This document shows, in pieces, positions 26,704-33,520 of a stretch of 64,000 bases of DNA. The notes beneath the pieces were generated by a model. That model had not been told where the DNA came from and ran no database searches. It worked only from the letters and a program-made list of their open reading frames with translations. The stretch is taken from NCBI RefSeq assembly GCF_021484805.1, contig NZ_CP090557.1, forward strand, positions 3,546,001-3,610,000. The letters run 5' to 3'. Source of the DNA: Tellurirhabdus bombi. GTDB taxonomy: Bacteria; Bacteroidota; Bacteroidia; Cytophagales; Spirosomataceae. How positions within the stretch are numbered: position 1 is the stretch's first letter; the number at the start of each line of letters is the position of its first letter. The translations under genes and the position numbers were made by a program.

Positions 26704-27105
26704 TTAATCGGTATTAATTTGCTGGGGTTTTCCACCGGTACTGACCACGGCACCAGCGCCTTTGGCTGTGTTTGAAGCCAACAGTACATCGTTGGCGTAT
26801 ATCTGGGTAATGATGGTCGCTGAATCTCCTTTGTTCTGCGCCCGAAGCCGAACCTGGGCATCCCCCCGAAAGGACAGTGCTTTTTCCCAATTACTGATTA
26901 TTCCTTTTACCTCGTCGTTGCCACCTTCCTGGTTGGTGTAGCGAACGTCACAATTTGTACAAATGACCACATACCGAACTGTGTATATTTCCTCTCTCTG
27001 GTTGAGTTTTTTTTGCAGAAAATACCAGCTCGCACCACCTAACATAATGACGATCAATACGGTCCGAAGAATGCGTTTCTTGAAGAAGTTTCTGGATTGG
27101 TTCAT
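26704..27105 (-). CDS. Membrane-anchored MmpS-like beta-sandwich protein
   Basis: A 133-residue protein from ATG 27105: a short basic N-terminus, one membrane helix (TVLIVIMLGGASWYFL) and an extracytoplasmic beta sandwich. The order of strands (VRYVVICTNCDVRYTNQEGG, W-x-K-A-L-S-F, VRLRAQNKGDSATIITQIYANDVLLASNTAKG) resembles the MmpS fold of mycobacterial transport accessory proteins. CTNC holds two Cys that could form a disulfide. The similarity is at fold level only and no RND pump lies next to it. The longer frame from TTG 27141 adds 12 residues. Confidence 0.6.
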   Translation of the reverse strand: MNQSRNFFKKRILRTVLIVIMLGGASWYFLQKKLNQREEIYTVRYVVICTNCDVRYTNQEGGNDEVKGIISNWEKALSFRGDAQVRLRAQNKGDSATIITQIYANDVLLASNTAKGAGAVVSTGGKPQQINTD

Positions 27106-27313
27106 TTCTGATTCGAAGCTTGGCGCTTCAGGCTGGTTCAATTATACGTCCGAAAGATACAAACCCTCTTTTGATTTTCGTTTTTTCAACTATTCCCGTA
27201 AAGTCTTTTACTAGTTTCTCCACAAAGAAGCGCTTGTCCTTGTTCTCGAAACCTCTTATTAAATAACAATCTGGCTTGATCTAGGTTGGTAGAAGCATAC
27301 GAACAAATGCTGT

Positions 27314-27847
27314 ATGAAGACTATTTTTTTGCTGGCCGCTTTTGCCTTACTGACAAGTTGCAGTACGTCCAGAGTGGTTAAAACCGAAGCTGCCGACTCG
27401 TTTGATTTATCGCGGTATAAAACCTATAATTTCTATTCCGTAGAAACAACCGGCGATACGGTCACCGGCTTGATTCGTCCCCAAGTTGACCAACTGAAAG
27501 CCGCAATCAGTCGGCAGCTGGAGGCACGTGGGCTGAAGCAAGTAGCCCCCCAACCTGATTTGCTGATTAATATTGGTCTGGCCGTTAATGAGAAAGTACA
27601 GACCCGGCAAACCAGTCTGCTAACTGACCCTCCCAATTACATTGGCCAGCGGCGTTATTCATGGCGAGCCCAGGACGTTGAAGTCGGGCGTTACAAGCAG
27701 GGAACTGTCGATATTCACCTTGTAGACCGGGCCCGAAGCGAAATGGTGTGGCAAGGTGTGGTAGAAGGTGTCTTGCCCGATAACCCGGAAAAGCGTCAGC
27801 AACGCATTGAAGAAAGCATGGTGAAGTTATTTAAAACACTAAAATAA
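27314..27847 (+). CDS. DUF4136 lipoprotein
   Basis: A 177-residue lipoprotein: signal MKTIFLLAAFALLTSC with Cys16, then the DUF4136 pattern (FDLSRYKTYNFYS, IRPQVDQLKAAISRQLEARGLKQV, PDLLINIGLAVNEK, GTVDIHLVDRARSEMVWQGVVEG). These proteins are widespread outer-membrane or periplasmic lipoproteins of unknown function. It stands alone and ends directly in a terminator, whose stem includes the stop codon. Confidence 0.88.
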   Translation: MKTIFLLAAFALLTSCSTSRVVKTEAADSFDLSRYKTYNFYSVETTGDTVTGLIRPQVDQLKAAISRQLEARGLKQVAPQPDLLINIGLAVNEKVQTRQTSLLTDPPNYIGQRRYSWRAQDVEVGRYKQGTVDIHLVDRARSEMVWQGVVEGVLPDNPEKRQQRIEESMVKLFKTLK

Positions 27848-27882
27848 AACCGCTTGGAGCCAATTTGGCTCCAAGCGGTTTT
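27846..27882. terminator. Long near-symmetric terminator after the DUF4136 gene
   Basis: An 18-bp perfect inverted repeat (AAAACCGCTTGGAGCCAA and its complement) around a single central base, with a T run at one end and an A run at the other. It serves the DUF4136 gene and probably the convergent DUF3127 gene as well. The UAA stop codon overlaps the stem. Confidence 0.88.
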
Positions 27883-27901
27883 ATTGGTATTGCTCAACAG
27901 A

Positions 27902-28303
27902 TTAGAATGGCAATTCGTTGCCATCTTCTTCGTAAAAGCTAGTCAGCGGTTGTTGTTGCTTAGCGGGTGCTTTCGACTCACTCGGGCGAGCAGCGGGCGC
28001 CGATGCAGCCGGTGCCGACGCCGTTTCTCCTTCGGCTAATTCAATTCGCCAGGCACGCACATCCGTATACCAGCGATCGTTGTATTCACGTGATTCCAAG
28101 CTAAACAATACCCGCAGGGTATCGCCCGTTGCAAACTGTTTCAGATCATTGGCTTTTTCGCCCCAAGCCAGAAAGCAGACTTGTTTAGGAAATTGATCGA
28201 TGGTCTCAACCACAAAGTTTTGCTTGACCCAAGCGCCATTTTTCCCTTGTCCCGTCTGTTCGGGCAGAACTTTTAAAAGTTTACCGATTACTTCCAGTGC
28301 CAT
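27902..28303 (-). CDS. DUF3127 OB-fold-like protein with SSB-like C-terminal tip
   Basis: A 133-residue protein. Residues 1-90 match DUF3127, a Bacteroidota family (MALEVIGKLLKVLPEQTG, WVKQNFVVETIDQFPKQVCF, NDRWYTDVRAWRIE) whose strand pattern suggests an OB fold. A low-complexity Ala/Ser/Pro linker follows (95-120), and the protein ends EEDGNELPF. That arrangement, fold, flexible linker and acidic tip ending in hydrophobic-Pro-Phe, is the one used by single-stranded DNA-binding proteins to recruit partners. Binding to ssDNA or RNA is inferred and not shown. Confidence 0.82.
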   Translation of the reverse strand: MALEVIGKLLKVLPEQTGQGKNGAWVKQNFVVETIDQFPKQVCFLAWGEKANDLKQFATGDTLRVLFSLESREYNDRWYTDVRAWRIELAEGETASAPAASAPAARPSESKAPAKQQQPLTSFYEEDGNELPF

Positions 28304-28422
28304 AGTAACTTATGTATTAGTCTTTATTTACTTCCCGAAAAATCTTTATTCGAGTACGCTTTGAATGCTTAAAATTACGATTTTTGGCGGACATTACCAT
28401 ATTAAAAGCATCGGATTAGCTC

Positions 28423-29124
28423 ATGAAAATTGGCGTATTACTACACGGAAACGGGGTTTATGACGGCACGGAAATTCAGGAAGCCGTATTTACTCTTTTG
28501 GCTTTAGCTGAGCTCGGAGCCGAAGCCATTTGCCTGGCACCTAACATTGCCCAACACCATGTGGTCAACCACCTAACGGGCGAAGAAATGCCCGAGAGCC
28601 GCAATGTTTTGGTCGAATCGGCCCGGATTGCGCGGGGCGACATCCGTGATCTGGCCACGATTACATCCGATGAGCTGGATGGCCTGGTTATGCCCGGCGG
28701 CTTTGGGACGGCTAAAAACCTTACGAAATGGGCTTCTGAAGGTCCACAGGGCGCTATTCTGGAACCAATCAAGCGGTTAATTCTGGATTTGATTCAGCAG
28801 AGAAAACCAATTGTAGGTCTTTGTATGAGCCCCACCACCCTCGCGAAAGCGCTGGAAGGGAGCTCTATTTCCGCCCAGCTAACCGTGGGAACCGATCAGG
28901 AAAGCTCACCCTATGATATTGCCGCCATTTCGGCCGGGGTTCGTTCATTAGGTCAGGAAACTATCATGAAAACCGTGCGGGAAATATGTGTTGATTCAGA
29001 AAATCGAATCATTACAGCCCCTTGTTATATGATGGAAGCTTCGATTCTCGAGGTGCGCGCTAATATCAAACAGGCCATCGAGCAAATGATGCTTTTTTTC
29101 GAAACTACGGAGCATACCGCCTGA
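28423..29124 (+). CDS. elbB: ElbB-like glyoxalase (DJ-1/PfpI superfamily)
   Basis: A 233-residue member of the class I glutamine amidotransferase-like group. ElbB shows glyoxalase activity and was linked to isoprenoid synthesis. Features: GVLLHGNGVYDGTEIQEAV at the N-terminus, MPGGFGTAKNL, and the nucleophile Cys134 in VGLCMSPTTLAKAL. CYMMEASILEV near the end is typical of the family. It sits directly upstream of the tRNA-Leu gene, whose promoter begins 14 bp after its stop codon. Confidence 0.9.
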   Translation: MKIGVLLHGNGVYDGTEIQEAVFTLLALAELGAEAICLAPNIAQHHVVNHLTGEEMPESRNVLVESARIARGDIRDLATITSDELDGLVMPGGFGTAKNLTKWASEGPQGAILEPIKRLILDLIQQRKPIVGLCMSPTTLAKALEGSSISAQLTVGTDQESSPYDIAAISAGVRSLGQETIMKTVREICVDSENRIITAPCYMMEASILEVRANIKQAIEQMMLFFETTEHTA

Positions 29125-29137
29125 ATTTTGCTTTTGA

Positions 29138-29168
29138 TTTGTTTTTTCGACAAAACTCTATAGTTTTG
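29138..29168 (+). promoter_or_regulatory. Consensus Bacteroidota promoter of tRNA-Leu
   Basis: TTTG at 29138-29141, 19 nt of spacing, then TAGTTTTG at 29161-29168: an exact TTTG-N19-TAnnTTTG promoter. The predicted start of transcription is about 25 nt before the mature tRNA. Confidence 0.8.
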
Positions 29169-29200
29169 CACCCACAAAATTAGCTCTTACGAGCTAAGTC

Positions 29201-29282
29201 GTCCATGTGGTGGAATTGGTAGACACGCCATCTTGAGGGGGTGGTGCCACTAGGTGTGAGGGTTCGAATCCCTCCGTGGACA
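29201..29282 (+). tRNA. tRNA-Leu (anticodon GAG)
   Basis: Acceptor stem GTCCATG pairs with CGTGGAC, the D loop has the AATTGGTAGAC pattern, and the anticodon stem CCATC/GGTGG carries loop TTGAGGG with anticodon GAG at 29235-29237. A variable arm follows, then the T arm GAGGGTTCGAATCCCTC, with discriminator A at 29282. The CCA end is not encoded (CAA follows). Its 3' 20 bp are repeated at 32859-32881, so it has served as an integration target. Confidence 0.93.
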
Positions 29283-29285
29283 CAA
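29263..29285 (+). repeat. attL-like site: 3' end of tRNA-Leu
   Basis: Twenty-three bases (TTCGAATCC-C-TCCGTGGACACAA) from the T loop to just past the tRNA. The copy at 32859-32881 differs at one base. This is the left junction expected when an element integrates at a tRNA 3' end and restores it. Confidence 0.75.
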
Positions 29286-29287
29286 TG

Positions 29288-29324
29288 AAAAAGGGTCAAA
29301 TCAGCGCATTTGAACCCTTTTTTT
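29288..29324 (+). terminator. Hairpin terminator after tRNA-Leu (element-derived side)
   Basis: AAAAAGGGTCAAAT pairs with ATTTGAACCCTTTTT apart from one bulged T, with a 6-nt loop and a T run. It is the present terminator of the tRNA. The likely older one, now 3.6 kb away at 32894, follows the second copy of the tRNA 3' end. Confidence 0.75.
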
Positions 29325-29340
29325 ATTTAGCTGCTTTTTT

Positions 29341-29358
29341 TGTGGCAGCTGTGTGGCA
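29341..29358 (+). repeat. Paired TGTGGCA repeats, candidate integrase arm sites (left)
   Basis: TGTGGCA occurs at 29341-29347 and 29352-29358. A matching pair lies at the other end of the element (32734-32740 and 32746-32752). Paired short repeats inside both junctions are expected of arm-type binding sites for tyrosine recombinases. Confidence 0.45.
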
Positions 29359-29380
29359 AAAAGCAAAGCATTCTGAGCTC

Positions 29381-29728
29381 ATGGAGCCTGAAAAGCAATT
29401 TCGTGAATTTCGTCTGGCTGATTCAGGTGGCGACTTAACCAAGCGCTGGTTTGTGGTTGGCTACGTCTGGAGTGAAGAAAAAGAAAAGCTCATTCGCAAG
29501 CGCATTGAAGTAACTGGCTCCACGGTCAAGGCCCGCCTCTCGGCGGCTAAAAAACTTTGCGAAGAACTCAATACCCAATTACGGTCCGGTGCCGTCGTTG
29601 ATCCCAAGCCCAAACCCAAGCCCCTTTTTCACGCCGAGATGCCTATACCTGAGGCGATTGATTATTTTCTAATGCATCAGGCGGAGATTTTAGTAGCGAA
29701 AAGATTCTGTGCAAAAGCCATATGCTGA
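29381..29728 (+). pseudogene. Tyrosine recombinase, N-terminal remnant
   Basis: The frame, from about ATG 29381 (it is open from 29285), matches the N-terminal arm-binding domain of Bacteroidota phage-type integrases: RWFVVGYVWSEEKEKLIRKRIEVTG, then AKKLCEELNTQLRSG and the start of the SAM-like domain (PIPEAIDYFL). It breaks off after about 115 residues with an unrelated end. The whole catalytic domain (R-H-R-Y) is missing. An integrase gene facing away from the tRNA is normal for elements that use tRNA 3' ends. Confidence 0.65.
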
Positions 29729-29949
29729 AAGCTCATGAGCTATTGAAGTCGGACGAGCTTATTGTTTCTATCCCAAGACGACGTTGCATGATGGTCACCT
29801 CAAAAGATGCCGATGATGAATTGCTGCAAACGTTTGTGGCTTTACACAATCATGCCTGGGAAGACGATTCGTATGGTAATCCTCCAATTTTGAACGCGCT
29901 GTTCGTTGTAAAGCAGGGAGAAATCACTGGTTTAGTTCCGCTTAACTAA
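29722..29949 (+). pseudogene. DUF1444-like protein, C-terminal fragment
   Basis: A 75-residue frame (LIVSIPRRRCMMVTSKDADDE, then FVVKQGEITGLVPLN). It resembles the C-terminal part of DUF1444/YtpQ-type proteins, normally about 270 residues, in which a predicted-value strand is followed by an xVKxGxIxGLxP end. It starts inside the 3' end of the integrase remnant in another frame, so the junction near 29690 looks like a recombination scar. The assignment is tentative; it could be a small novel gene. Confidence 0.4.
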
Positions 29950-30004
29950 CCAGGTACCTGTATTTATTCGAGCTTACTTGCGAACAAATCCTCTTTAATA
30001 ACCC

Positions 30005-30403
30005 ATGCAAAAACGATACACACTCCTATTGCCAACAATAGGAGTGTTCCTTATCCTACTACTTAGCTGTAAAAAGGAGAAAGAAGAGGCGATTCAGCCC
30101 CTTTTTAATCCAGCCTATCTGCTTGGCAACTGGACAACCATACCCAATGGTCAACCTTATTTGCGCTGGACTTTAGACGAGAAAATGTGGTCTGAAACGT
30201 TGGTACCATCAACCAGTTGTGAGCCTGTAAATTCATTTATGACTTTACCATACGCGGTTAAGAACGATACGCTTGATATTTATTGGGGTATCCCCAAGGA
30301 GGCACAAGACAACTTCTATCTGATCAGATCATTAACGCCAACGCGTATGGTGTTATACCGGACTCATTATAAGAATGAGGCCATATTTGAAAAATGCCAA
30401 TAA
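30005..30403 (+). CDS. Small lipoprotein of unknown function
   Basis: A 132-residue lipoprotein with the signal MQKRYTLLLPTIGVFLILLLSC (Cys22), followed by KKEKEE. The mature part reads like a lipocalin-type small beta barrel (LLGNWTTIPNGQPYLRWTLDE, then LTPTRMVLYRTHYKNE): a short series of strands after a first LLGxW, as in Bacteroidota lipocalin-like lipoproteins. I do not recognise an exact family. The next frame overlaps its end by 10 bp. Confidence 0.65.
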   Translation: MQKRYTLLLPTIGVFLILLLSCKKEKEEAIQPLFNPAYLLGNWTTIPNGQPYLRWTLDEKMWSETLVPSTSCEPVNSFMTLPYAVKNDTLDIYWGIPKEAQDNFYLIRSLTPTRMVLYRTHYKNEAIFEKCQ

Positions 30404-30525
30404 AGGAAGTAGGTAGGTCTAACCAGCCCAGGCGGATGAAACCCAAAGGCTGGTTGGCCTCAAAAAGAAGGTCCGATCGGACCGGCAAAATTGATCTGTT
30501 TCACTGGATGCCCCAAACCAACTAT

Positions 30526-30939
30526 ATGCTTACCGCTATCAAGTATAGTGCGCTGTTTGCTTTATTACTTTTTGTCTCCTGTAGCAAAAGGGAAGATCAG
30601 CCTGTGCGTGTTTATGGAACGGTGGTTGATTCGCTGGGGGCCCCGCTCTCAGGGGTTCATTTCGAACTGATGATTAAAAAAAGGGACACCTTTCCGACTT
30701 TCATCTTGCCTATCGCCGAGGCAACCTCCGCCCAGGACGGCTCGTACGAGATCAAAGGCGTTGTACCCAAAGATTATAAGCTGCCCTTTGTGGAGATCAC
30801 GCATATTGATCGCCAAGGGGTCCATATTTACCCCAAACGAATCTACACCAAAGAGGCGAACGGAAAGTTGCAGCAGACTACCGCCTTGTTCTTAAAGAAA
30901 AACAAGACTACCCATGAAATCCATGTGGTTTTATACTGA
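30526..30939 (+). CDS. Lipoprotein with carboxypeptidase-regulatory-like domain
   Basis: From ATG 30526 (or 30508) the protein begins with a lipoprotein signal ending VSC, then a single carboxypeptidase-regulatory/transthyretin-like domain: VYGTVVDSLGAPLSGVHFEL, DGSYEIKGVVPKDYKLPFVEI. The frame is open from 30394, but the upstream part is Arg/Lys-rich and lacks a signal, so the shorter start is preferred. It follows the other small lipoprotein and may be co-transcribed with it. Confidence 0.65.
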   Translation: MLTAIKYSALFALLLFVSCSKREDQPVRVYGTVVDSLGAPLSGVHFELMIKKRDTFPTFILPIAEATSAQDGSYEIKGVVPKDYKLPFVEITHIDRQGVHIYPKRIYTKEANGKLQQTTALFLKKNKTTHEIHVVLY

Positions 30940-30947
30940 TACGAGCC

Positions 30948-31193
30948 ATGCTTTACATCTCCGACAAAGCCCGCCTCCTCTCCCTGATCGCCGCAGCGGG
31001 CGTAAAAGGAATCAGTGACAAGCGGCTGGCCAAGGTGTCCGGCATGGATAACGACCTGGTCTGTGATTTAGTCGAGGAGTTGCACAGCGACGGTTTTGTC
31101 CGGCTGCTGCGGGGTCACCTGCTGATCGGCACGCGGCTGAAGGCGTTTGCGATCGGCGATGGCGCGGCGGAACTCTGGCCAAAAAATAAATGA
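30948..31193 (+). CDS. Small winged-helix-like protein
   Basis: An 81-residue protein (LLSLIAAAGVKGISDKRLAKVSGMDNDLVCDLVEELHSDGFVRLLRGHLLIG). The helix-turn-helix-wing pattern resembles MarR/FeoC-type small winged helices; the short turn GISDKRLAKVSGM is where the recognition helix would be. It starts 9 bp after the lipoprotein stop. The two small proteins at 33045 and 33268 show a looser version of the same pattern. No DNA target is evident. Confidence 0.55.
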   Translation: MLYISDKARLLSLIAAAGVKGISDKRLAKVSGMDNDLVCDLVEELHSDGFVRLLRGHLLIGTRLKAFAIGDGAAELWPKNK

Positions 31194-31384
31194 GAATTTT
31201 GACTCACCTTTTGCGGGGTCGATTGATGAAGGGGAACACGCTCTTTAGAGCCAAAATCCTAAAACGATGAAAATCAAAACTGTGTATTCCCAGTGGGAAA
31301 CTTGATGGGCTTTAAGAAATCAAGTTAAATCCCAGATTACTTAAATCCCAATAAATTTCCTAAACAAATCCTTAACACATTCTT

Positions 31385-32269
31385 ATGCCTCTTAAATCCC
31401 TACTTCGCATACTTGGCCATCAAAAATGGATCCGTTTTGGTATACGTGATCGAATAATTCGAACCTTCGATAATATTGATACACGACCCAAAGAATTATT
31501 TAGTGTACCCTTCTTTGGTCAAACCTATACTGGTGATCTTTCTGTCTATATAGATTGGAGTACATATTATTATGGATCCTATGAAGGGGAAGAATTAAGT
31601 TTGATGCGCGATGCACTGACTGGAGTAGCCGATCCTATAGTATTAGATATAGGGGCTAATATTGGCCATCATTCTCTTTTTGCTTCAACTTTAGCCAAAG
31701 AGGTACATGCTTTTGAGCCTTTCCCAGAGGTCTTTTCTAAAATTTATGATAAGATAAAAATTAACTCAATTAATAATATTAAAGTTCACGAAATAGGATT
31801 AGGGGAGACTAATGAGACCTTACCCTACTCTGTACCGTCAAATTCTAATACTGGCGTTGGTTCTTTTAGTGGTGAAGCTGTTAATAATTCATCTACGATA
31901 TATTTACCAATTAGAGTAGGCGATGAATACCTAAAATCATATAATCTCCCTAAAATAGATTATATCAAGATGGACATTGAAGGCTTTGAATCACAAGCAC
32001 TTAGAGGACTAAAAAATACTATTCTTTTTCATAGGCCGATTGTTTTCTTTGAGTGGAGCGCTTACGGGAGAAAGTTAAACATTGAATCGGAATCACTCTT
32101 TCCTAAGGATTATACCGTTTATAATTTTATTTCTAAACAACCTTATTTAGGCGTTTTTTCTAAGCGAGGATATATATTAGTCGCAGATCAATCGCCATTT
32201 AGAGACGGAAATAAGATTGCAATCCCAAACGAACAAATAGCTAGATTTAATAGCATAAAAAGTTTATAA
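31385..32269 (+). CDS. FkbM-family methyltransferase
   Basis: A 294-residue SAM-dependent O-methyltransferase of the FkbM type, which methylates sugars or polyketides. Motif I is VLDIGANIGHHSL (86-98), followed by VHAFEPFPEVF (acidic ribose-binding loop) and the family hallmark IDYIKMDIEGFE, then RPIVFFEWSA. Base use is clearly more AT-rich than the flanking core genes, as if acquired. It sits inside the decayed tRNA-Leu element, with no glycan or polyketide genes next to it, so the substrate cannot be inferred. Confidence 0.85.
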   Translation: MPLKSLLRILGHQKWIRFGIRDRIIRTFDNIDTRPKELFSVPFFGQTYTGDLSVYIDWSTYYYGSYEGEELSLMRDALTGVADPIVLDIGANIGHHSLFASTLAKEVHAFEPFPEVFSKIYDKIKINSINNIKVHEIGLGETNETLPYSVPSNSNTGVGSFSGEAVNNSSTIYLPIRVGDEYLKSYNLPKIDYIKMDIEGFESQALRGLKNTILFHRPIVFFEWSAYGRKLNIESESLFPKDYTVYNFISKQPYLGVFSKRGYILVADQSPFRDGNKIAIPNEQIARFNSIKSL

Positions 32270-32414
32270 TCTTAAGCCTTAAAATAGTTAAACTAACTTT
32301 AAGGATGACTAAACACTAAACATGAGTAGGGAGGGTTGGTGGAAGCTGGCGTAAGTAAACCGCAATCACGAGAAGTGGCCTTTAAAAGTCACTTCTGGTT
32401 GTTCTTCAAAAGAT

Positions 32415-32489
32415 TTACAACAGCGAATCCAGGTACTTCTGCGTCTGCTCATCCTCAAAGCTACCCAGGTAGGCCTCTGCCGTGACCAT
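32415..32489 (-). pseudogene. Tyrosine recombinase, C-terminal remnant
   Basis: The minus strand reads VTAEAYLGSFEDEQTQKYLDSLL and then a stop. This is the usual ending of Bacteroidota tyrosine recombinases (YLxSFxxE...LL) just after the active Tyr region. An in-frame stop lies directly upstream, so only this tail remains. It points opposite to the N-terminal remnant at 29381 and therefore comes from a different integrase. Confidence 0.5.
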
Positions 32490-32733
32490 TCACAGAATCG
32501 AAAAAAGTACCACTTACACAAAACATCAATGCTAGCTCGGACCTGGTTGATACTTTAGCCCTGATCATACTCCGCCCCTGCTTTGGGCACCTACGCCAGG
32601 AGTAGTTTAACTGAATAATCTTCTTTTGTTTTAATACGTTTGTCCTGATATTGACTAATCTTTTATATCCAACAATTTCATAATGAATAACGTATCAACA
32701 GCCTGGCTTTACGGCTCTACCCCCGAATGGGCT

Positions 32734-32752
32734 TGTGGCAGCATTTGTGGCA
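32734..32752 (+). repeat. Paired TGTGGCA repeats, candidate integrase arm sites (right)
   Basis: TGTGGCA at 32734-32740 and 32746-32752, 107-125 bp inside the right junction, matching the pair at the left end of the element. Confidence 0.45.
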
Positions 32753-32858
32753 CCGAGGAGGCCGTGGCAGTAGGTAGTGGCCTAGTGTCGGGTTGGAAAA
32801 ACGGGCAAAATGGGCTAATTTTGCGCTATGAAGTTGTTCAATCAGGCGGCTTAGGGAA

Positions 32859-32881
32859 TTCGAATCCTTCCGTGGACACAA
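32859..32881 (+). repeat. attR-like copy of the tRNA-Leu 3' end
   Basis: TTCGAATCC-T-TCCGTGGACACAA, 22 of 23 bases identical to 29263-29285. There is no acceptor, D or anticodon arm upstream, so this is a junction scar and not a second tRNA. Confidence 0.75.
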
Positions 32882-32893
32882 GTACTTGACCAT

Positions 32894-32929
32894 AAACGCC
32901 TGTAAATTAACCACTTACAGGCGTTTTTT
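32894..32929 (+). terminator. Terminator, probable original tRNA-Leu terminator
   Basis: AAACGCCTGTAA and its complement form a perfect 12-bp stem with a 9-nt loop and a TTTTTT run. It follows the copy of the tRNA 3' end by 12 bp, as a tRNA terminator would have done before the element inserted. An identical hairpin occurs at 42939-42974 in the second copy of the direct repeat. Confidence 0.8.
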
Positions 32930-33044
32930 GATTACACTACAGGACCATTTTAAGCTTTTGGTTTATTTCCCGCTACTCACCGTACCTTCTACTGACTCCT
33001 TTAGAAATAAGCCTATTCCTAAAACTTAATGTTTTCCTCTTCTC

Positions 33045-33245
33045 ATGACAGCCATTGAATTTGTCTTTGCGGAGCTAAAAATGCACCACCCGGCCCTCTA
33101 CGATCTGGATGATCTCTGCAACCGCAGCTACCCCCAGGATGAAATTAACGAAGCCGTAGCGGCCCTGATGCTACAGGAAAAAGTGCGGGAAGCGGGCATT
33201 GAGAACTTTCCTTACGTCAGCTTAACTGAGAAAGCCGTTAGTTGA
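33045..33245 (+). CDS. Small helical protein, duplicated (copy 1)
   Basis: A 66-residue protein (MTAIEFVFAELKMHHPALYD, NRSYPQDEINEAVAALMLQEKVREAGI, YVSLTEKA) with a compact winged-helix-like layout: three helices and a short strand pair. It lies in the direct repeat and is almost identical to the gene at 43090. A diverged relative follows at 33268. Loss or gain of DNA contact is possible, but I do not recognise the family. Confidence 0.6.
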   Translation: MTAIEFVFAELKMHHPALYDLDDLCNRSYPQDEINEAVAALMLQEKVREAGIENFPYVSLTEKAVS

Positions 33246-33267
33246 CGTCTTGCTTTGCCGAGGACTT

Positions 33268-33492
33268 GTGAGTAAATACTATAGTACACGAACGGCAAAA
33301 TCAATCTCTATCCGGGAACTGAAGGCGAAGCAACCTGCCCCACTGGACAAAGATGAACTCTATGACAAGAGCTATACTGAAAGCGAATTGAGCGAGGCAA
33401 TCCGGGTCCTGATAAAAGGAGGTATTATCAAAGGATTGACGATTAACAAAATGCCGTATATCCAGCTGGTTCGCGGCGCAAACGTAAAATAA
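33268..33492 (+). CDS. Small helical protein, diverged tandem paralogue
   Basis: Seventy-four residues from GTG 33268, the only reasonable start I see. The core (IRELKAKQPAPLDKDELYDK, SELSEAIRVLIKGGIIKGL, MPYIQLV) lines up along its length with the gene at 33045, with about one third of positions alike by eye. This tandem second gene is not present after the other copy of the repeat at 43290. Confidence 0.5.
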   Translation: MSKYYSTRTAKSISIRELKAKQPAPLDKDELYDKSYTESELSEAIRVLIKGGIIKGLTINKMPYIQLVRGANVK

Positions 33493-33520
33493 AAACCCGC
33501 TGCTTATCACTTCAAGCAGC
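33491..33520 (-). terminator. Terminator of the exosortase gene
   Basis: On the minus strand, GCTGCTT and its complement AAGCAGC form a stem with an 8-nt loop, followed by GGGTTTTT. The stem overlaps the exosortase stop codon (33512-33514). Confidence 0.7.

Larger units (their letters stand above)
29262..32881 (+). mobile_element. Decayed integrated element at tRNA-Leu
   Basis: A 3.6-kb segment bounded by a 22/23-bp duplicate of the tRNA-Leu 3' end. Inside the left junction are an integrase N-terminal remnant and a pair of TGTGGCA repeats (29341, 29352). Inside the right junction are another pair of TGTGGCA repeats (32734, 32746) and a minus-strand integrase C-terminal remnant. The passengers are two small lipoproteins, a winged-helix-like protein and an AT-rich FkbM methyltransferase. 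It has no complete recombinase, so it cannot move by itself. Confidence 0.7.
32270..33044. other. Intergenic scar: recombinase remnant, tRNA end copy, terminator
   Basis: This stretch holds the C-terminal integrase remnant (32415-32489), the right TGTGGCA repeats, a TAATTTTG box (32816-32823), the attR-like site and a terminator at 32894. I see no intact gene. A plus-strand frame at 32683-32889 and a minus-strand frame at 32717-32914 run through these elements and are not credible proteins. Confidence 0.6.
32875..33245 (+). repeat. 371-bp direct repeat, copy 1
   Basis: From GACACAAGTACTT at the end of the attR-like site to the stop of the 66-residue gene. Copy 2 is at 42920-43290, offset by exactly 10,045 bp. 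The first about 335 bp differ at only three bases by eye; the last 35 bp differ mostly at synonymous positions. Confidence 0.9.

Noticed and set aside
32816-32881. Promoter-like TAATTTTG followed by a tRNA 3' end: a second tRNA-Leu
   Set aside because: Only the T loop and acceptor 3' strand are present; there is no 5' acceptor, D arm or anticodon arm. It is best read as an attachment-site copy.
32683-32914. Frames of 65-68 codons through the right junction
   Set aside because: They run across the attachment site, repeats and terminator and have random-looking composition.
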